Of a stretch of DNA of 64,000 bases, positions 11,606 to 23,152 are shown piece by piece (the first letter of the stretch is position 1; each line of letters opens with the position of its first letter). Source of the DNA: Sodiomyces alkalinus F11 (taxonomy: Eukaryota > Ascomycota > Sordariomycetes > Glomerellales > Plectosphaerellaceae); NCBI RefSeq assembly GCF_003711515.1, contig NW_021167080.1, forward strand, positions 1,943,394 to 2,007,393, read 5' to 3'. The translations under genes were made by a program, and so were the position numbers. A model generated the notes under the pieces. It was not told the DNA's origin. It saw only the letters and a program-made list of their open reading frames with translations, and ran no database searches.

Positions 11606-11634
11606 GCACGAAGTACAACGTATGTACTTCGTGC
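11606..11634. repeat. Hairpin with 11-bp perfect arms
   Basis: GCACGAAGTAC is repeated in inverted orientation around the 7-nt loop AACGTAT. It sits in gene-free DNA and its arms contain the ACGAAGTA word found repeatedly in this window's intergenic regions. Confidence 0.8.
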
Positions 11635-13301
11635 ATCTAGGTACATACAGGTACCTTCCAGACTATGCTTACTCTGTACGTACCTGTCCGTATTGAAATG
11701 TGTTCTGGCCGGGCCGTGACGTGACACGTGACACGGCCAATATCCAGTGAAAGCCTGAACCGCCGTTCCGGATGCCGGAAGAGGCAACACCGGAACGTCA
11801 ACTTCCTAAATGCGAAGGCTGGAGAAATCGCTCAAGGAAATTGAAGACGTAGAGACAGAGAAGAAAAGAAAATGTCCTCTGGGCCGGTAATTTTGATTAG
11901 GGATGATATTATGCCGTCTGGACTCTGGAGGCCGCCTAGCTGCCTGTATCATGAGAGAGAGGACTCAGAGGAGAGTCAGGAGACGGGAAGCAAGAAAGAA
12001 AGAAAGAAAGAAAAAAGAATTGGCATGAGGATGGGGAACAAGAATGACAGAAGCGACTAAAAACATGAAACATACGGCCTCCATAATCTCGTCGTGCCAT
12101 CAATGATATCATGTCACAAGAATCACAAGGGTTGCAAGTCTCGTTCCGAGAGTGTGGATGGGGCTAATTTGCTCGATGCGAGGTTTTTCACCTCCCTCCC
12201 GCTCGGCGCTCGGCGCTCGGCGCTGACCCAGTGGCCTGCCTGCAGCAGTGCAGCTGAGCCCTGGCGTCGCTAACTAGTAACAAAAAGCCTAACATATGTG
12301 CAGCCAACTTACGTCAAGGCGGTTTGCCCTCCGCGGCGGCCCCAGGACTCAACCATCGAAGGCCCGATCATCCAAATTAAACCCCAGATTTCCAAGGCAG
12401 GGTATCTATACGCATCGGTACGTGGGGGGGTTTCCGTGGGGAGCCATGGAGCATCGGCTGGCTCCCGTCTGGCAAGGCCCAGCAAGTATTTACTCAAACT
12501 CTCGGCCTCATTCAGATCGGAATCATCGGGTCGACGAGGCTGGCCCTGTTGATCTCATCACTGAGTGATGATGATAACGAGTCACACTCAACTACGTCAG
12601 CGAGCACGGCATAAAACTGTGAGCCCACCTACATCTGAGATCAGAGAGCCTTTCAGCCAAGGCCCAGACACCAAAGCACAAAGCCAAGAGATCAGAAATG
12701 AAGGCATGAAAAAAAAACAAGCGCGCCTAGACGAAGAGCCACCCCCAGACGCCCCCTCCTGCCCCCCGGGGCGGAGAATACTCGGACATGCCGCCACATT
12801 CGGGTGGGCCATGGTCGGATGGTCCTTCTCACGGCTCACCTACGTGTTCGCAACGTCGCCACCATGTGCGCGGAAGAACGAGCCGATACGCCGGTGGAAG
12901 TCAGCGGGAAACCTCACCCTATTGCGGTCACTTTACGGTTCACGATCTTTGTGGGGTGTGGGCAGATAGTGGTAGGTCGATCCGGCTCCGATGCTCTCCC
13001 ACACTCACACACCCCTGACGACTGAGAGTCTCAGCTGTGAAGCCGAGGCCTCACACGCACTGCATTCAGTAGACGCGGCGAGGGTTCTGTTTACGTGCTT
13101 CCGCATCATCTCGGGACAAAACGATCCAGTACCCGCCTGGGGGTCTTGGATCCGGCGTTGCGGGTCATCGTCATGGAAGGGGAGGGACTCGAGGGGAGGG
13201 ATCGGGACGTTTTATAACCTCAAGGGGCTCCGTGCTTTCAACAAATCCACGGAATGATCTGATCGCTAGCTCCTGGACCAACAATCTCACCTCACCTCAC
13301 T

Positions 13302-13337
13302 TCCTCCTCCTCCTCCTCCTCCTCCTCCTCCTCCCCC
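13302..13337 (+). repeat. CTC trinucleotide repeat in the TmpA-like 5' leader
   Basis: About eleven CTC/TCC units run into a C-tract and end about 40 bp ahead of the ATG at 13378. Pyrimidine tracts at this position are common in fungal promoters, and length variation could alter expression. Confidence 0.75.
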
Positions 13338-13377
13338 CTTCGCATCCCTCTGCGTCGTCTCGACTGTTTCGTAGAAC

Positions 13378-15784
13378 ATGTCTCCTACGTGGTCTGACAG
13401 CGAGGCCACCACCCACACGCCCGGTGGCCAGAATCGGGACTTCGACGACGCAGAGAAGGGTCTCTACCACAACGCCCAGAGCCTACCGGTGCTCCCATCG
13501 CCCGCCTATCATGGAGACGAAAAGACGCCAACCCACATGCACCTCGAGAACCGTCCCGGCTACGTCTCGCCCGTCCACGAAGGCATCACTCCGTCCTCCA
13601 GCGTGCCGATACTGTCTACGCTGTCGCCGTCACAGTCCTCGGGATGCCTCACACCGATCAAACCCACGGAGCCGAGCCCCCCGCCCGCGAAGAAACCGAC
13701 ATCACGGCCGAGGCCCAAGATCAGCCGCTGGGTACGCGTCCGGTTCTGGTACAACACCTACCGGCAGTTCTTTACCTTCATCGTCTTGCTCAACCTCGTC
13801 GGTATCATCATGGCGGCTGTCGGTCGATTCCCCTATGCCGTAAACCACCTCGGCGCTTTGGTCCTTGGTAACCTTCTTTGCGCCATTCTTATGAGAAACG
13901 AACTGTTCTTGCGGTTTCTGTACATGGTCGCCATCTATGGTCTGCGAAGCGTACGTCCCCCCCCCCCTCTTTTTTTTTTTTCTTCTTTTTCTTTTCTTCT
14001 TTTTCTTTTCTTCTTTTTCTTTCTCGATTGCTTTACACTCCCCTCGTCGACCATTATTCTTCACTACAGTCTCCGTGGAACTAACACAAAACTGAAATCA
14101 GTGGGCTCCACTACGCATCAAATTGGCAGCGACTTCGATCCTGCAACATATCGGAGGCATCCACTCCGGATGCGCGGTTTCCGGCACAGCGTAAGAAGCC
14201 AGCCCCCCCCTGGAGTTGTTAAAGCAGTGGCGACTTTGAAGCAAAAACTAACAAAAATGGGTTTATAGGTGGCTGATTTACAAGGTTGTCGATGTTGCAC
14301 TGGATAGTTCGGTTCAGCATGAAGCTGTCATTGCTACCGGTGTAATTACCGCGGCCTTTGTAATTGTTTCTGCTCTGAGCGCCTTCCCATGGGTTCGGAA
14401 GTAAGTTTTGACCCTTTTTTTTCTTCTTCTTTTTTTCTTCTTCTTTTTTTCTTCTTCTTCTTTCTTATTAGAATGTAGAATGTTCCCGGGCAAGGAAAGC
14501 TAACAACTCAAAACTTAGCAACCATCACAATACGTTTGAGAGACACCACCGCTTCATCGGATGGCTGGGCCTGGCGGTACGAGATGCTCAACTGCCCCTA
14601 CTCCCAGTTTTCGAGGCCGGTTCTGACAAGGAGAATATAGGCAACTTGGACTTTCGTCATCTTGGGCAACACCTACGATATCCGGACGGGCGAGTGGCGA
14701 AGCGACACTTGGGCCATGCTCAACGCTCAGGAGATGTGGTTTGCCGTGTTCATGACCATTTTGTAAGTTTCCTGCAGACAACATACCTTCTCTACTCGGT
14801 GAGCTCAGCTCATGCCTTGACTCCATATGCAGTGTCATCATCCCCTGGTTTACCCTCCGGGAGGTTCCTGTTGAAGTTGAAATTGTGAGTCCCCCCCTTC
14901 CCCCCCCTTCCCCCCCCAGCCACTTACACTGGTTCGAAATCTGACTGATTTGTCCTTGTGGTTTAGCCGTCACCCAAAGTCGCCATTCTCAAATTCCAGC
15001 GTGGCATGCAGCAAGGCCTCCTGGGCCGTATTTCTCGTACCTCGGTAATGGAGTACCATGCTTTCGGGATTATCAGCGAGGGGCGAAAGGCTCCATGTCA
15101 TTACATGATCTGCGGTGTTCAGGGTGATTTCACCAGGGGTCTTGTTGACGACCCTCCCAAGACTGTCTGGACCAGAGAACTGAAGTTCGGTAACGCTTCC
15201 CCTTGCTGTTATCACAGGCACTGATTCCCTCGTATGAACTTTTATCTAACGTATACTTTCTTCACTTCACAGCTGGCGTCGGTCACGCTTCCGCCATCTT
15301 CAAGAGAGGCATCCGTGTCTGTACTGGTACTGGTATCGGTGCTGCACTCTCTACCTGCATTCAGAGCCCGAACTGGTATGTCCGAGGCATTGTCCTTCCT
15401 GTTTAATGACCATTCTTTCTCACTCATTTGCTAGGTTCCTCATCTGGATAGGCTCCGACCAGGAGAGGACCTTCGGACCTACCATTGCGGGTCTCATTCA
15501 CAAGCACATCGAGCCGGAGAGAATGATCCTCTGGGACACGAAGAAGCGCGGCGGTCGACCCGATAGCGTGCAGCTCCTCAAAGAGACGTGGGACAGCTGG
15601 CGGGCGGAGGTTATTTTCATCACCTCCAACAAACAGGGTAACGATGAGATGATGTACGGCTGTCTTCAGGGTGAGTACTGTTCCACACAAACCATTTCCT
15701 TTTCGGTGCTCTACGCAGTGGCGAGTTGCTGACCTTTTGCTTCCAGAGGGAATGCACGCGTTTGGCACTCTGTGGGATTTCTGA
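13378..15784 (+). CDS. tmpA: TmpA-like integral membrane protein
   Basis: Ten exons (13378-13950, 14102-14190, 14269-14400, 14519-14576, 14641-14762, 14833-14884, 14967-15189, 15273-15375, 15435-15670, 15747-15784) join in frame to 541 residues. A Ser/Pro-rich cytosolic N-terminus of about 120 residues precedes RVRFWYNTYRQFF and several membrane segments (FIVLLNLVGIIMAAVG, then others in exons 3-6). A soluble C-terminal half follows, with FQRGMQQGLLGRISRTS, EYHAFGI, GVGHASAIFKRGIR, GTGIG and EGMHAFGTLWDF. This matches the fungal TmpA family. TmpA of Aspergillus nidulans is a flavoprotein-like membrane oxidoreductase involved in conidiation signalling; the role here is inferred from family. 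The final exon is only 38 nt. The first intron holds long C and T/C runs, which could cause sequencing errors. Confidence 0.85.
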
Positions 15785-16973
15785 TGAGCCGGATTGATCG
15801 GATCTTGGGTGGCATTGCGTTGTCAGCATTTCAGGAGTTTGATGATTCGCGTGCCACAAGTCGCACAGCAGCATAGAGTGGAAGTCATGTAAGGCTGGAG
15901 TTCGCTCTCCGTCAGGTCAAGCGGGAGTCTGGGCCGAGTTGAGGCCTTTTCCTTTTCTTTTCTTTTCTTTTCTTTTTTTCTGGCATGGCATACAAAGTGG
16001 CGTGCTCTCTCTGATGAGAGAACGAGTTATTGAGTCTTCATGTTGCATATGTTCTGGGATAGAGATGACGGTGTACGCTGGTACCGAAGACGAGGCAAAG
16101 TCTTTGACATGAAAAATGCATTGTACATTGAAGTTGGGATTTACTTATCACGACAACGTGCTATCTTCTGTGTGCACTGTCTTTTGGTGTCTTGTGATGC
16201 TCTCCCCTGCGTCCCCTCTAACAGAAGGGGTTGTAACTTGTTGGCCGAGGCGTAATTAGAAGATGAAGACTTTTACAAATTACGACGAATGAAGAAAATC
16301 CTTCCGGATTCGTCCATGATATGGGCCGGGTGATTACGGTCCGACAACCCGCGGAGTATAGTCAGGGGTTACCACGGGAGGAGGCCATAACCATTCGTGT
16401 CCTGTCTTGTCTTTGTATACAGTATGGCTTGTCCACAGTGGTAGAGGTATCATGTATATCGCTGTGGATGCATGTGAGGTTCAAGAGTCAGACCAAGTCG
16501 ACTCCGAAGCCACTTTGAATTTAGGAGGAAGACAGAGTCGTTCTTTGGGTTTCAAGGCGTATCATGTATCTCATGTTAGTTGAACGATGAGCCGCTTTGT
16601 CCCCGCCGCCCCTTTCTCTCCCTTCTCCATCTCCCTGAGCCCGAGGAGTCAAGGGGGCGGGACCTCATTCGACGAGTAGCTAGAGGGGACTAGTGATAGT
16701 CTTGCCAAGGAGAATGTGATACGGAGTGTAAATGAGCTGTGTCGCGCGATTAAATATCATGTGATGGTTGATTGAAGATTGGATGGGTGTCCCGGCCGGC
16801 CCGCAAGAGCCCAGCCATCGCGTCACGGATGGATGCGTGCACCGCCTTGATAAGTTATTATTCGGCCCACCAGTTAGTGGTGACCAGTGACGGTGGTGCT
16901 GGTGCATCACCGGGAATCCGAGATTCAACATTAAGTCTCGGCACGTTGGGCACGGAGATGTACAAGCTGGGCT

Positions 16974-16976
<3 letters not shown>

Positions 16977-17019
<43 letters not shown>
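16977..17019. repeat. (CA)n microsatellite, about 21 units
   Basis: An uninterrupted CA dinucleotide run in the intergenic region. It could serve as a length-polymorphic marker. Confidence 0.95.
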
Positions 17020-17021
<2 letters not shown>

Positions 17022-17700
17022 ATACCACCACCCCGCCCCGTGTTAGTTCGGGATACATCATATAGCCGTGATACAACACGTGCTGCTCATGCCCCTCATT
17101 CAAGGTGACAGTGTGACACGGCCTCCTCTCCCTGCACGTATGGACTTGCCCACTTGAGACATATGGCTTATAAGTGCAAGCTTGCCCAGTCGGCTGGGCC
17201 CTGGGCCCTGGCGGCGGCATTCGTTCCAATACGGCACGTCTGGGCTTGGGTTCCTCGTAGTGAGGACGAGAAGCAACAACTCCAGATGCATCGGCTCCCT
17301 CCTGTTAGATCCCATTCGCGTGGATGGTACCCAGATTTCGTGCCAACCCCTTTCCCAGTCGTCCAAGACAGCACAGTGATGTGTGAGTGCGTGTGGCTTC
17401 CACAATTACCCCCCAAAGAGTTCGAACTTCGAACTAGGCGAGTTGGCACGTTCGAAAACACGTCAGGCAGCCATTCTTGTGGACGTCGGGCGGGTGGGTA
17501 GTCTTATGGCTGGGCCTAAAATCACATGTCGAAGAGGCGCCGCGCCAGCCCCGAGTACACTGTACAGCAGCATACAAGAGACGCACCGTTGTCTGTAGAG
17601 ACTTGTTGGGGCTGTGTGATTTTGCAGTACCATTACTGGGTTTGGCGGCGTCGCCATCTCTTCTAGAGTCTTCGTCTTTGCTTGGTCAAGTAGTAACCAA

Positions 17701-17732
<32 letters not shown>
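17701..17732. repeat. Compound (CT)9(GT)7 microsatellite
   Basis: Two dinucleotide runs abut directly, about 70 bp past the stop codon of the amidohydrolase gene. Confidence 0.9.
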
Positions 17733-17733
<1 letters not shown>

Positions 17734-17802
17734 CCGGGTGAAATGCGCGTCAAATGTGCGTCGCGGCGCTTTATAGCAAAGGCTTCCAGGCATGCGGGCT
17801 GA

Positions 17803-19329
17803 TTATCGGGTAGCTTTGCAGGTCGGCTCCCTATCTGGCACGGCCGGGAGGATGGCAGGATACACTCCACCCAGCGACCGTTCGAATTCGGCGAAGCTCC
17901 TTCCAAGTTCATCCTCAACGCAAACCGTCTTCGCGACTGTTCCGAAGGAGACCGGCTCACACGCACCTCCTCCTGCCATGGCCTCCAAGCCTTCGGCTGC
18001 CAAGAGGATCTTGCCGCCTCGCATGACGAGCTCAAGGTCTTCAGCTGCCGAGAAAACCACCCGGGCATAGGCATCGTCGTGTTCGTGTTCGTGTTCGTGT
18101 TCGTATCCGTCGGCGCCGGCGCCGCGTCCTCCGAAGACGACAATATCCGCCAACTTCCCGGCCTCGAGGGATCCCACGTGGTCCTCGAAGCCAGCAACCT
18201 TGGCCGCGTTGACCGTCATCATCTCCCACAGCGTCCTGGGGGCGACGGTCCGACCAAAGCTCTCCTGCGTAACGAGGTACCCGCACACAGCCTCCCTCGT
18301 CATGGAAGCCGACCCGGAGGGAAGCCAGTCGGTGCCGAGGGCGACGGTGATGCCCGCGTCGAGGAGGTAGGTGACGTCGAGGGTCTTGCCGTAGAGGAAC
18401 ACGTTGCTGCGGGGGGACCAGACGACCTTGGCGCCCCGGCGGGCGACGAGGTCGAAGTCCGCGCGGGTGAGGCCCAGGGCGTGGACGAGGGCGAGGTTCG
18501 ACGCGACGATGTCGACGCTGAGACCACCACCGCCGCCGCCGCCGCCGCCGCCGCTCCCACGGAGGGAAGAAGAAGGGGTGGTATCGTACGTCGGGTCCGA
18601 GAGGCAGCGGAACTCGTTGGCGGCTTCGTCGTCGACGCCCTCTCCCACGTGGGCCATGTAGCGGTACAGCTTCCCCGCCTCCTCGCTCGTGGTGGCGTTG
18701 GGGCCGTAGTCGCAGTCTCGACTGCGCAGGATGCCCTCGGCGTCGTCGAGGGGGAAGATGTCCCAAGCGGCGACGGGGGGGTCGATGCCGTCTTCGAGGC
18801 CGGCGACGAAGTCGAGGTTTCGTGTCAGGCCGGGGACCAAGTTGCCGCCCACGATGGAGGTGGTGCCGGAGAAGAGGTGGCGCAGCTCGCCCCAGGCGGT
18901 GGCGTCGAGTTTGGTGCCGTTCACTTGCACGGGCCGCTCGGTGTTGTCCCTCGTGCCGCGCCTCCAGTCGTGGCGGTGGTCGACTCGTTCCCCGGTGTCC
19001 TCGAAGGGCGCGACGGTGGAATATTCGATGTGCTCGTGGGTGTTGATGAAGCCCGGGGAGATGACGGAACCGGTGCAGTCGAGGACGGTGACACTGGCGT
19101 CGTCCGACCCGCAGCCGGTGCCAACGTAGGCAACTTTACCTGATCGCACGAGGACGCAGCCATTCTCCAGAGACCCTTGGGGGGTCAGGACCGTACCTTT
19201 CAGCAACAAGTCGGCGGAGCGAGTGTGACTGTGACCAGCGGGTGCCGCCACGCTGCATCTGGCATTTGCAGCGCTCAGGAAGGAGGCTACGATGAGGGAC
19301 AGAATCAAGGTTAGCCGAACATGCGACAT
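17803..19329 (-). CDS. Secreted metal-dependent amidohydrolase
   Basis: A single exon encodes 508 residues from the ATG at 19329 (the longer frame starts with TTG). Residues 1-23 form a signal peptide (MSHVRLTLILSLIVASFLSA). The fold is the cyclic amidohydrolase/chlorohydrolase type. It shows an N-terminal beta domain (LLLKGTVLTPQG), GFINTHEH with the HxH metal pair (about His98 and His100), GTTSIVGG, HVGEGVDD as the HxxE-type motif, a later His in LVHALGL, WSPRSNVFLYG and GTDWLPSGS with the metal-binding Asp (about 334). All expected ligands are present, so the enzyme is probably active on a C-N or C-Cl bond; the substrate is unknown. Oddities are a run of about ten glycines (CCG-repeat DNA near 18530) and a C-terminal EHEHEHEHD tract from hexanucleotide repeats. 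Confidence 0.82.
   Translation of the reverse strand: MSHVRLTLILSLIVASFLSAANARCSVAAPAGHSHTRSADLLLKGTVLTPQGSLENGCVLVRSGKVAYVGTGCGSDDASVTVLDCTGSVISPGFINTHEHIEYSTVAPFEDTGERVDHRHDWRRGTRDNTERPVQVNGTKLDATAWGELRHLFSGTTSIVGGNLVPGLTRNLDFVAGLEDGIDPPVAAWDIFPLDDAEGILRSRDCDYGPNATTSEEAGKLYRYMAHVGEGVDDEAANEFRCLSDPTYDTTPSSSLRGSGGGGGGGGGGLSVDIVASNLALVHALGLTRADFDLVARRGAKVVWSPRSNVFLYGKTLDVTYLLDAGITVALGTDWLPSGSASMTREAVCGYLVTQESFGRTVAPRTLWEMMTVNAAKVAGFEDHVGSLEAGKLADIVVFGGRGAGADGYEHEHEHEHDDAYARVVFSAAEDLELVMRGGKILLAAEGLEAMAGGGACEPVSFGTVAKTVCVEDELGRSFAEFERSLGGVYPAILPAVPDREPTCKATR
18079..18106. repeat. GTTCGT hexanucleotide repeat inside the amidohydrolase gene
   Basis: About four and a half GTTCGT units on the plus strand encode alternating Glu-His on the minus strand. 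Unit gain or loss would stay in frame, changing the length of an acidic, histidine-rich loop. Confidence 0.85.
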
Positions 19330-20261
19330 GGCGATGACGCCACACAGCTTCTCATGGGGTCTCGCCAAGCGGCCACAGTCCCAGTAGATATGATGGGTTT
19401 GATTGAGTGTGTGTCGTGACTGTGTGTCCGGCGTGCCGCGTCCCCCGTGCGGCCGTGCCTCCTCAACGCAGGATAATATGGCGAAATGGGTGAAATGCTT
19501 TCTTAGGCGCCATATATTCTGTCGGATGATAACCCTTGAAGCAGCCGTGATATCTGTTCGTGTACGAATACGGATACGGATGGTCGACCATGGATGGTTT
19601 GTTTTCTCCTTGTGGCGGCAGGCAGAGCGAAGGAAGGGGAAGTTCGAGGTTTGTTATCTGTCTCATTCGGGACCGGATTATAAGTCAGCTGTGCTGTCTC
19701 ACGTGAAGGGATTCGTCATCATCGGACTTCTCGAGATTTCCCGATGCTCCCGTGGTAAATAAGCAGGGGGGGGGAATGGAAGTGGCCTTGGCGCCCGGCT
19801 TCTTAATCCTCCGGCCTCGGGGGGCACGTTACTACTAGACTCCGTATTCGGTATGTGGACTAAATAAACTTGTTGCATCAGGTAAGGTCAGCTGGGACCC
19901 TGACTAAGCATTATGACCGCAAGTTCCACCACTCATTCGATTTCAACCTTCACACACAATCTTGAGGGGGAACTAACAAGGTATGAAGAAGCTAAGAAAA
20001 ACGAGTGACATACATACAATGGATGTACTGCGTACTCTTAGGTACCCTATACACGCAGCTTCATGGTCCCGCCTATGGTGAAGCTTCCGACTCCGTAATT
20101 TTTTTCTCTCCCCCAATTACTCACGAGTCATATCCTCGGCCCATATTCAAACTTCACCTCCCAATCTTTCACGGTTCACGGTCCACGGTTCACCCATACT
20201 TCAACACATTTCGGTATCTCTTATTCATACTACGTAGTCTACATAGTCGTCAGCACTCACC
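19330..20261. other. Divergent promoter region, amidohydrolase / ADE13
   Basis: The 932 bp between two divergent starts must hold both promoters. It contains a G-run near 19766, CT-rich sequence close to the ADE13 ATG (20100-20230) and an ACTACGTAGT palindrome at about 20229-20238. No gene was seen. Confidence 0.5.
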
Positions 20262-22612
20262 ATGTCAGGCTTCGACACATACAAGGTACGAACGCCGTTC
20301 TCCCCCTCAATGTGACAACCCCCCCTCCTCTCCCCATCGGCTAACGTCCATGTCATTACAAACAAGACCCCCTTGGACTCGCGCTACAGCAGCCCTGAAA
20401 TGAAGGCGCTGTTTGGTGCGAGGTCCCGCCATTCCGTCTGGCGTAAGCTCTGGTACTGGCTGGCCCAGTCCGAGAAGGAGGTCGGTCTCGAGGGGATCAG
20501 TGACGAGGCTCTCGCTCAGATGGCCGAGCACCTCACCGTGACGGATGAGGATTTCGCCGTCGCTGCCATTGAGGAGAAGCGCCGTCGTCATGATGTGGTG
20601 AGTTTACTCACTTGTCCTCTTCCCCCCGGTGCGAGAAAAAGGGGCCAGAATAATATTGATTCCTTTCTCGAAAACAGATGGCCCGTAAGTTCTGCTTGTC
20701 TAGGAATGGCAACCGGGGGGCGTCTGACAGTCGTGATGCTATCATACTGTCGAGAACGAGAGGGACTTGAAATCTCTCTTTCTATGCCCTCTGGTTGGTT
20801 TTTTGAAGGAGGCCACTAATCCTTGATTCCTAGATGTCCATGCCTTCGGAGAGGTTGCCCCTGCTGCCGCCCCCATTATTCACCTCGGAGCCACCTCATG
20901 CTTGTAAGTTGCCCCCTTTTTCCTTTCCCTGCGAACTTTTCACTCCCCTGGTTCTCAATCATGATTTCTCGAGTCCAAACATCCATCTGTGAATCCTCAT
21001 GCACAGCTGTCAGGTTTATCATCGCTAACCCAACCTCCTCTTAGTGTAACCGTATGTGGCCAGTGATTCCGCAACTTACCTTATTCACCCCCTTTTCCGT
21101 TACGGATGCAGGTACTTACTATCATATCGACAGGACAATGCCGAGTTGATTCTCATGAGGTAGGTGAAACACGAATGACATTGACATTCATACGTCCTCT
21201 CAACGCCCAGCTTGCTGACTTTGAAACAGGGATGCCATGGATCTTCTTTTGCCCAAGCTGGCCAAGGTTATTCGCAACTTTTCTCAGTTTGCTCTTCACA
21301 CGAAGGAGTGAGTCCGGCCACTTGTCTCTTTTTTCTGTCCTCTTCCCAAGTGCGCATACTCATTCTCATTCTCATTTCTTTCATACAGTATTCCCACCCT
21401 TGGGTGGACACACTACCAGCCAGCCCAAATCATCACAACAGGACGTAGGGCTGCTCAATGGGTGCAAGATTTGGTGAGTGCTTAGGGCACCATGCCATCC
21501 CTCCCTTTGGTTCGGGTCCGCTCCCGAGAACATAAAGCACGCAGGGTTTGAAGTGACCATGACCATAGAGCCGTTGTATTTGGCTAACGACCATTGACCA
21601 GATGATGGATCTGAAGAATATTGAGATTCAACGCCAAGGTCTTCTCTTCCGCGGCGCCATGGGCACCACCGGCAGTAAGTCATCCGATGTCCATCCTCTC
21701 TTCACGAGAGTAGTAAAGTGTGCAACCCGCTCATCATCCCCCCCCCCTCATTTAGCCCAAGCTTCCTTTTTGGAGATATTCCAGGGCGACGGAGCCAAGA
21801 TCGACAAACTCAACGAGCTCCTCTGCCAAAAGGCCGGCTTCCCCAAGACATATGACATCTCGGTCCAAACCTATTCTCGCAAGGTCGACCTCGACATCGC
21901 CAACGCCATCTGCGGCCTGGGCACCACCGCCATGCACATCACGAGCGATATCCGCCACCTTGCCAACATGAAGGAGCTGGAGGAGCCCTTCGAGAAGGAC
22001 CAGATCGGCTCGAGCGCCATGGCCTACAAGCGCAATCCCATGCGCAGCGAGCGCATCTGCTCCCTGGGCCGCAAGCTGCGCTCCCTGCCCGTCAACTTCG
22101 CCGACACGTACGCCGACCAATGGTTCGAGCGGTCCCTCGACGACAGCGCCATCCGCCGCATCGACATCCCCGAGATGATGCTGCTCGCCGACGCCATCCT
22201 GATCGGGCTCGACAACGTCAGCTCCGGCCTGGTCACCTACCCGAAGCGCATCCACGCCCACGTCATGGAGGAGCTCCCCTTCATGGCCACCGAGAACATC
22301 ATCATGAAGATGGTCGCCAAGGGCGGGTCGCGCCAGGAGGCCCACGAGCAGATCCGCGTGCTCTCCCACCAGGCCAGCGACGTGGTCAAGAACCAGGGCG
22401 GCAAGAACGACCTCATCGAGCGCATCAAGGCCACCGAGTACTTCAAGCCTGTCTGGGACGAGATCGACGGCCTCCTCGACCCCAAGCTGTTCGTCGGCCG
22501 CTCTGTCGAGATGGTCGAGAGGTACTGCGGCGCGGGCGGCCCCGTGGAGGAGAAGCTGAAGCCTTATGCAGAGTACATTACCAAGGCTGGTACTGCCCAG
22601 CTCAATGTCTGA
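20262..22612 (+). CDS. ADE13: Adenylosuccinate lyase
   Basis: Ten exons join in frame to 485 residues: 20262-20285, 20367-20597, 20678-20684, 20834-20903, 21045-21051, 21134-21159, 21230-21307, 21389-21473, 21602-21674, 21756-22612. Yeast Ade13 has 482 residues. The enzyme works in the fumarase/aspartase superfamily and cleaves fumarate from SAICAR and from adenylosuccinate in purine synthesis, as a cytosolic homotetramer. Visible marks are [12 protein letters not shown] and HLGATSCFVTDNAEL near the N-terminus, [20 protein letters not shown], and the signature [15 protein letters not shown] with its catalytic loop serines. Exons 3 (ATGGCCC) and 5 (TGTAACC) are only 7 nt each. Both are needed to restore highly conserved residues (MAH and FVT). 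Intron phases agree throughout. Most introns lie in the first third; exon 10 carries 285 codons. Confidence 0.95.
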
Positions 22613-23152
22613 GAAACGGTCCTTTTGTCACGTTACCGGGATTTTTGATTTCCCTTGTTATGAAGTGGGAAGGGGGGGGGGGGCGCGGCGGACGGCATAC
22701 AAAAAAAGAAACTTCGAAAAGGGGGTTGGGATCGAAATGAGATGGAGCGGCAGGCTTATATCTGAGTTTACATGACGTGGCGTTTGTTGGGCACCTGATT
22801 ATATGTGGAAAAAAGGTCGGGTTGGCAGTTAGCCACGTAACTCCTCGAATAGTGATATCTTTCAAGTTGCAATGGAATTGTGAAGCCATTCTCTCGATCA
22901 ACATCGTCAAGTCATCACATGCACCGTCCGTTCCCTTGAACCTTTTATTGAGGCGAGCAATTCACCGAGAGCCATCTTACACCTTTAGACGGAAACTAAA
23001 ATGTTATAATTGAAATATAGCATCTACCACAGAAGTGTAAACCCCCCCCCCAAACCCCCCACCAGTGCCGTCTCCTAGACATACCACCAGATCATCTTCA
23101 ATCTCTCCCCGAAGCGCCTCAATCGATGCCGAAGCACAACAGAAAGTCCACC
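22613..23152. other. Intergenic region between convergent genes
   Basis: Shared 3' region of ADE13 and the CxxC protein gene. It contains a G-run at 22671-22682, an A-run near 22701 and a C-run at 23041-23050. No coding frame is supported. Confidence 0.5.

Larger units (their letters stand above)
9283..13377. other. 4.1-kb intergenic region without a recognisable gene
   Basis: All frames here are short and none resembles a known family. Visible structure includes the 22-bp palindrome at 9493-9514, T-runs at 9742-9762, a hairpin at 11606-11634, an A/G-rich stretch at 11990-12020, a triple CGGCGCT repeat at about 12203-12225, and a CTC repeat just ahead of the TmpA-like gene. Many short GTAC/TACGTA-type words occur in 10.1-11.7 kb. 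Confidence 0.45.
15785..17802. other. Intergenic region between convergent genes
   Basis: This is the shared 3' region of the TmpA-like and amidohydrolase genes. It holds a TTTTC repeat at about 15949-15979, a (CA)n microsatellite at 16977-17019 and a CT/GT microsatellite at 17701-17732. No frame resembles a known protein. Confidence 0.5.

Noticed and set aside
18079..19143. 354-codon plus-strand open frame opposite the amidohydrolase
   Set aside because: Shadow of the GC-rich minus-strand gene; Val/Gly/Glu-rich with no domain.
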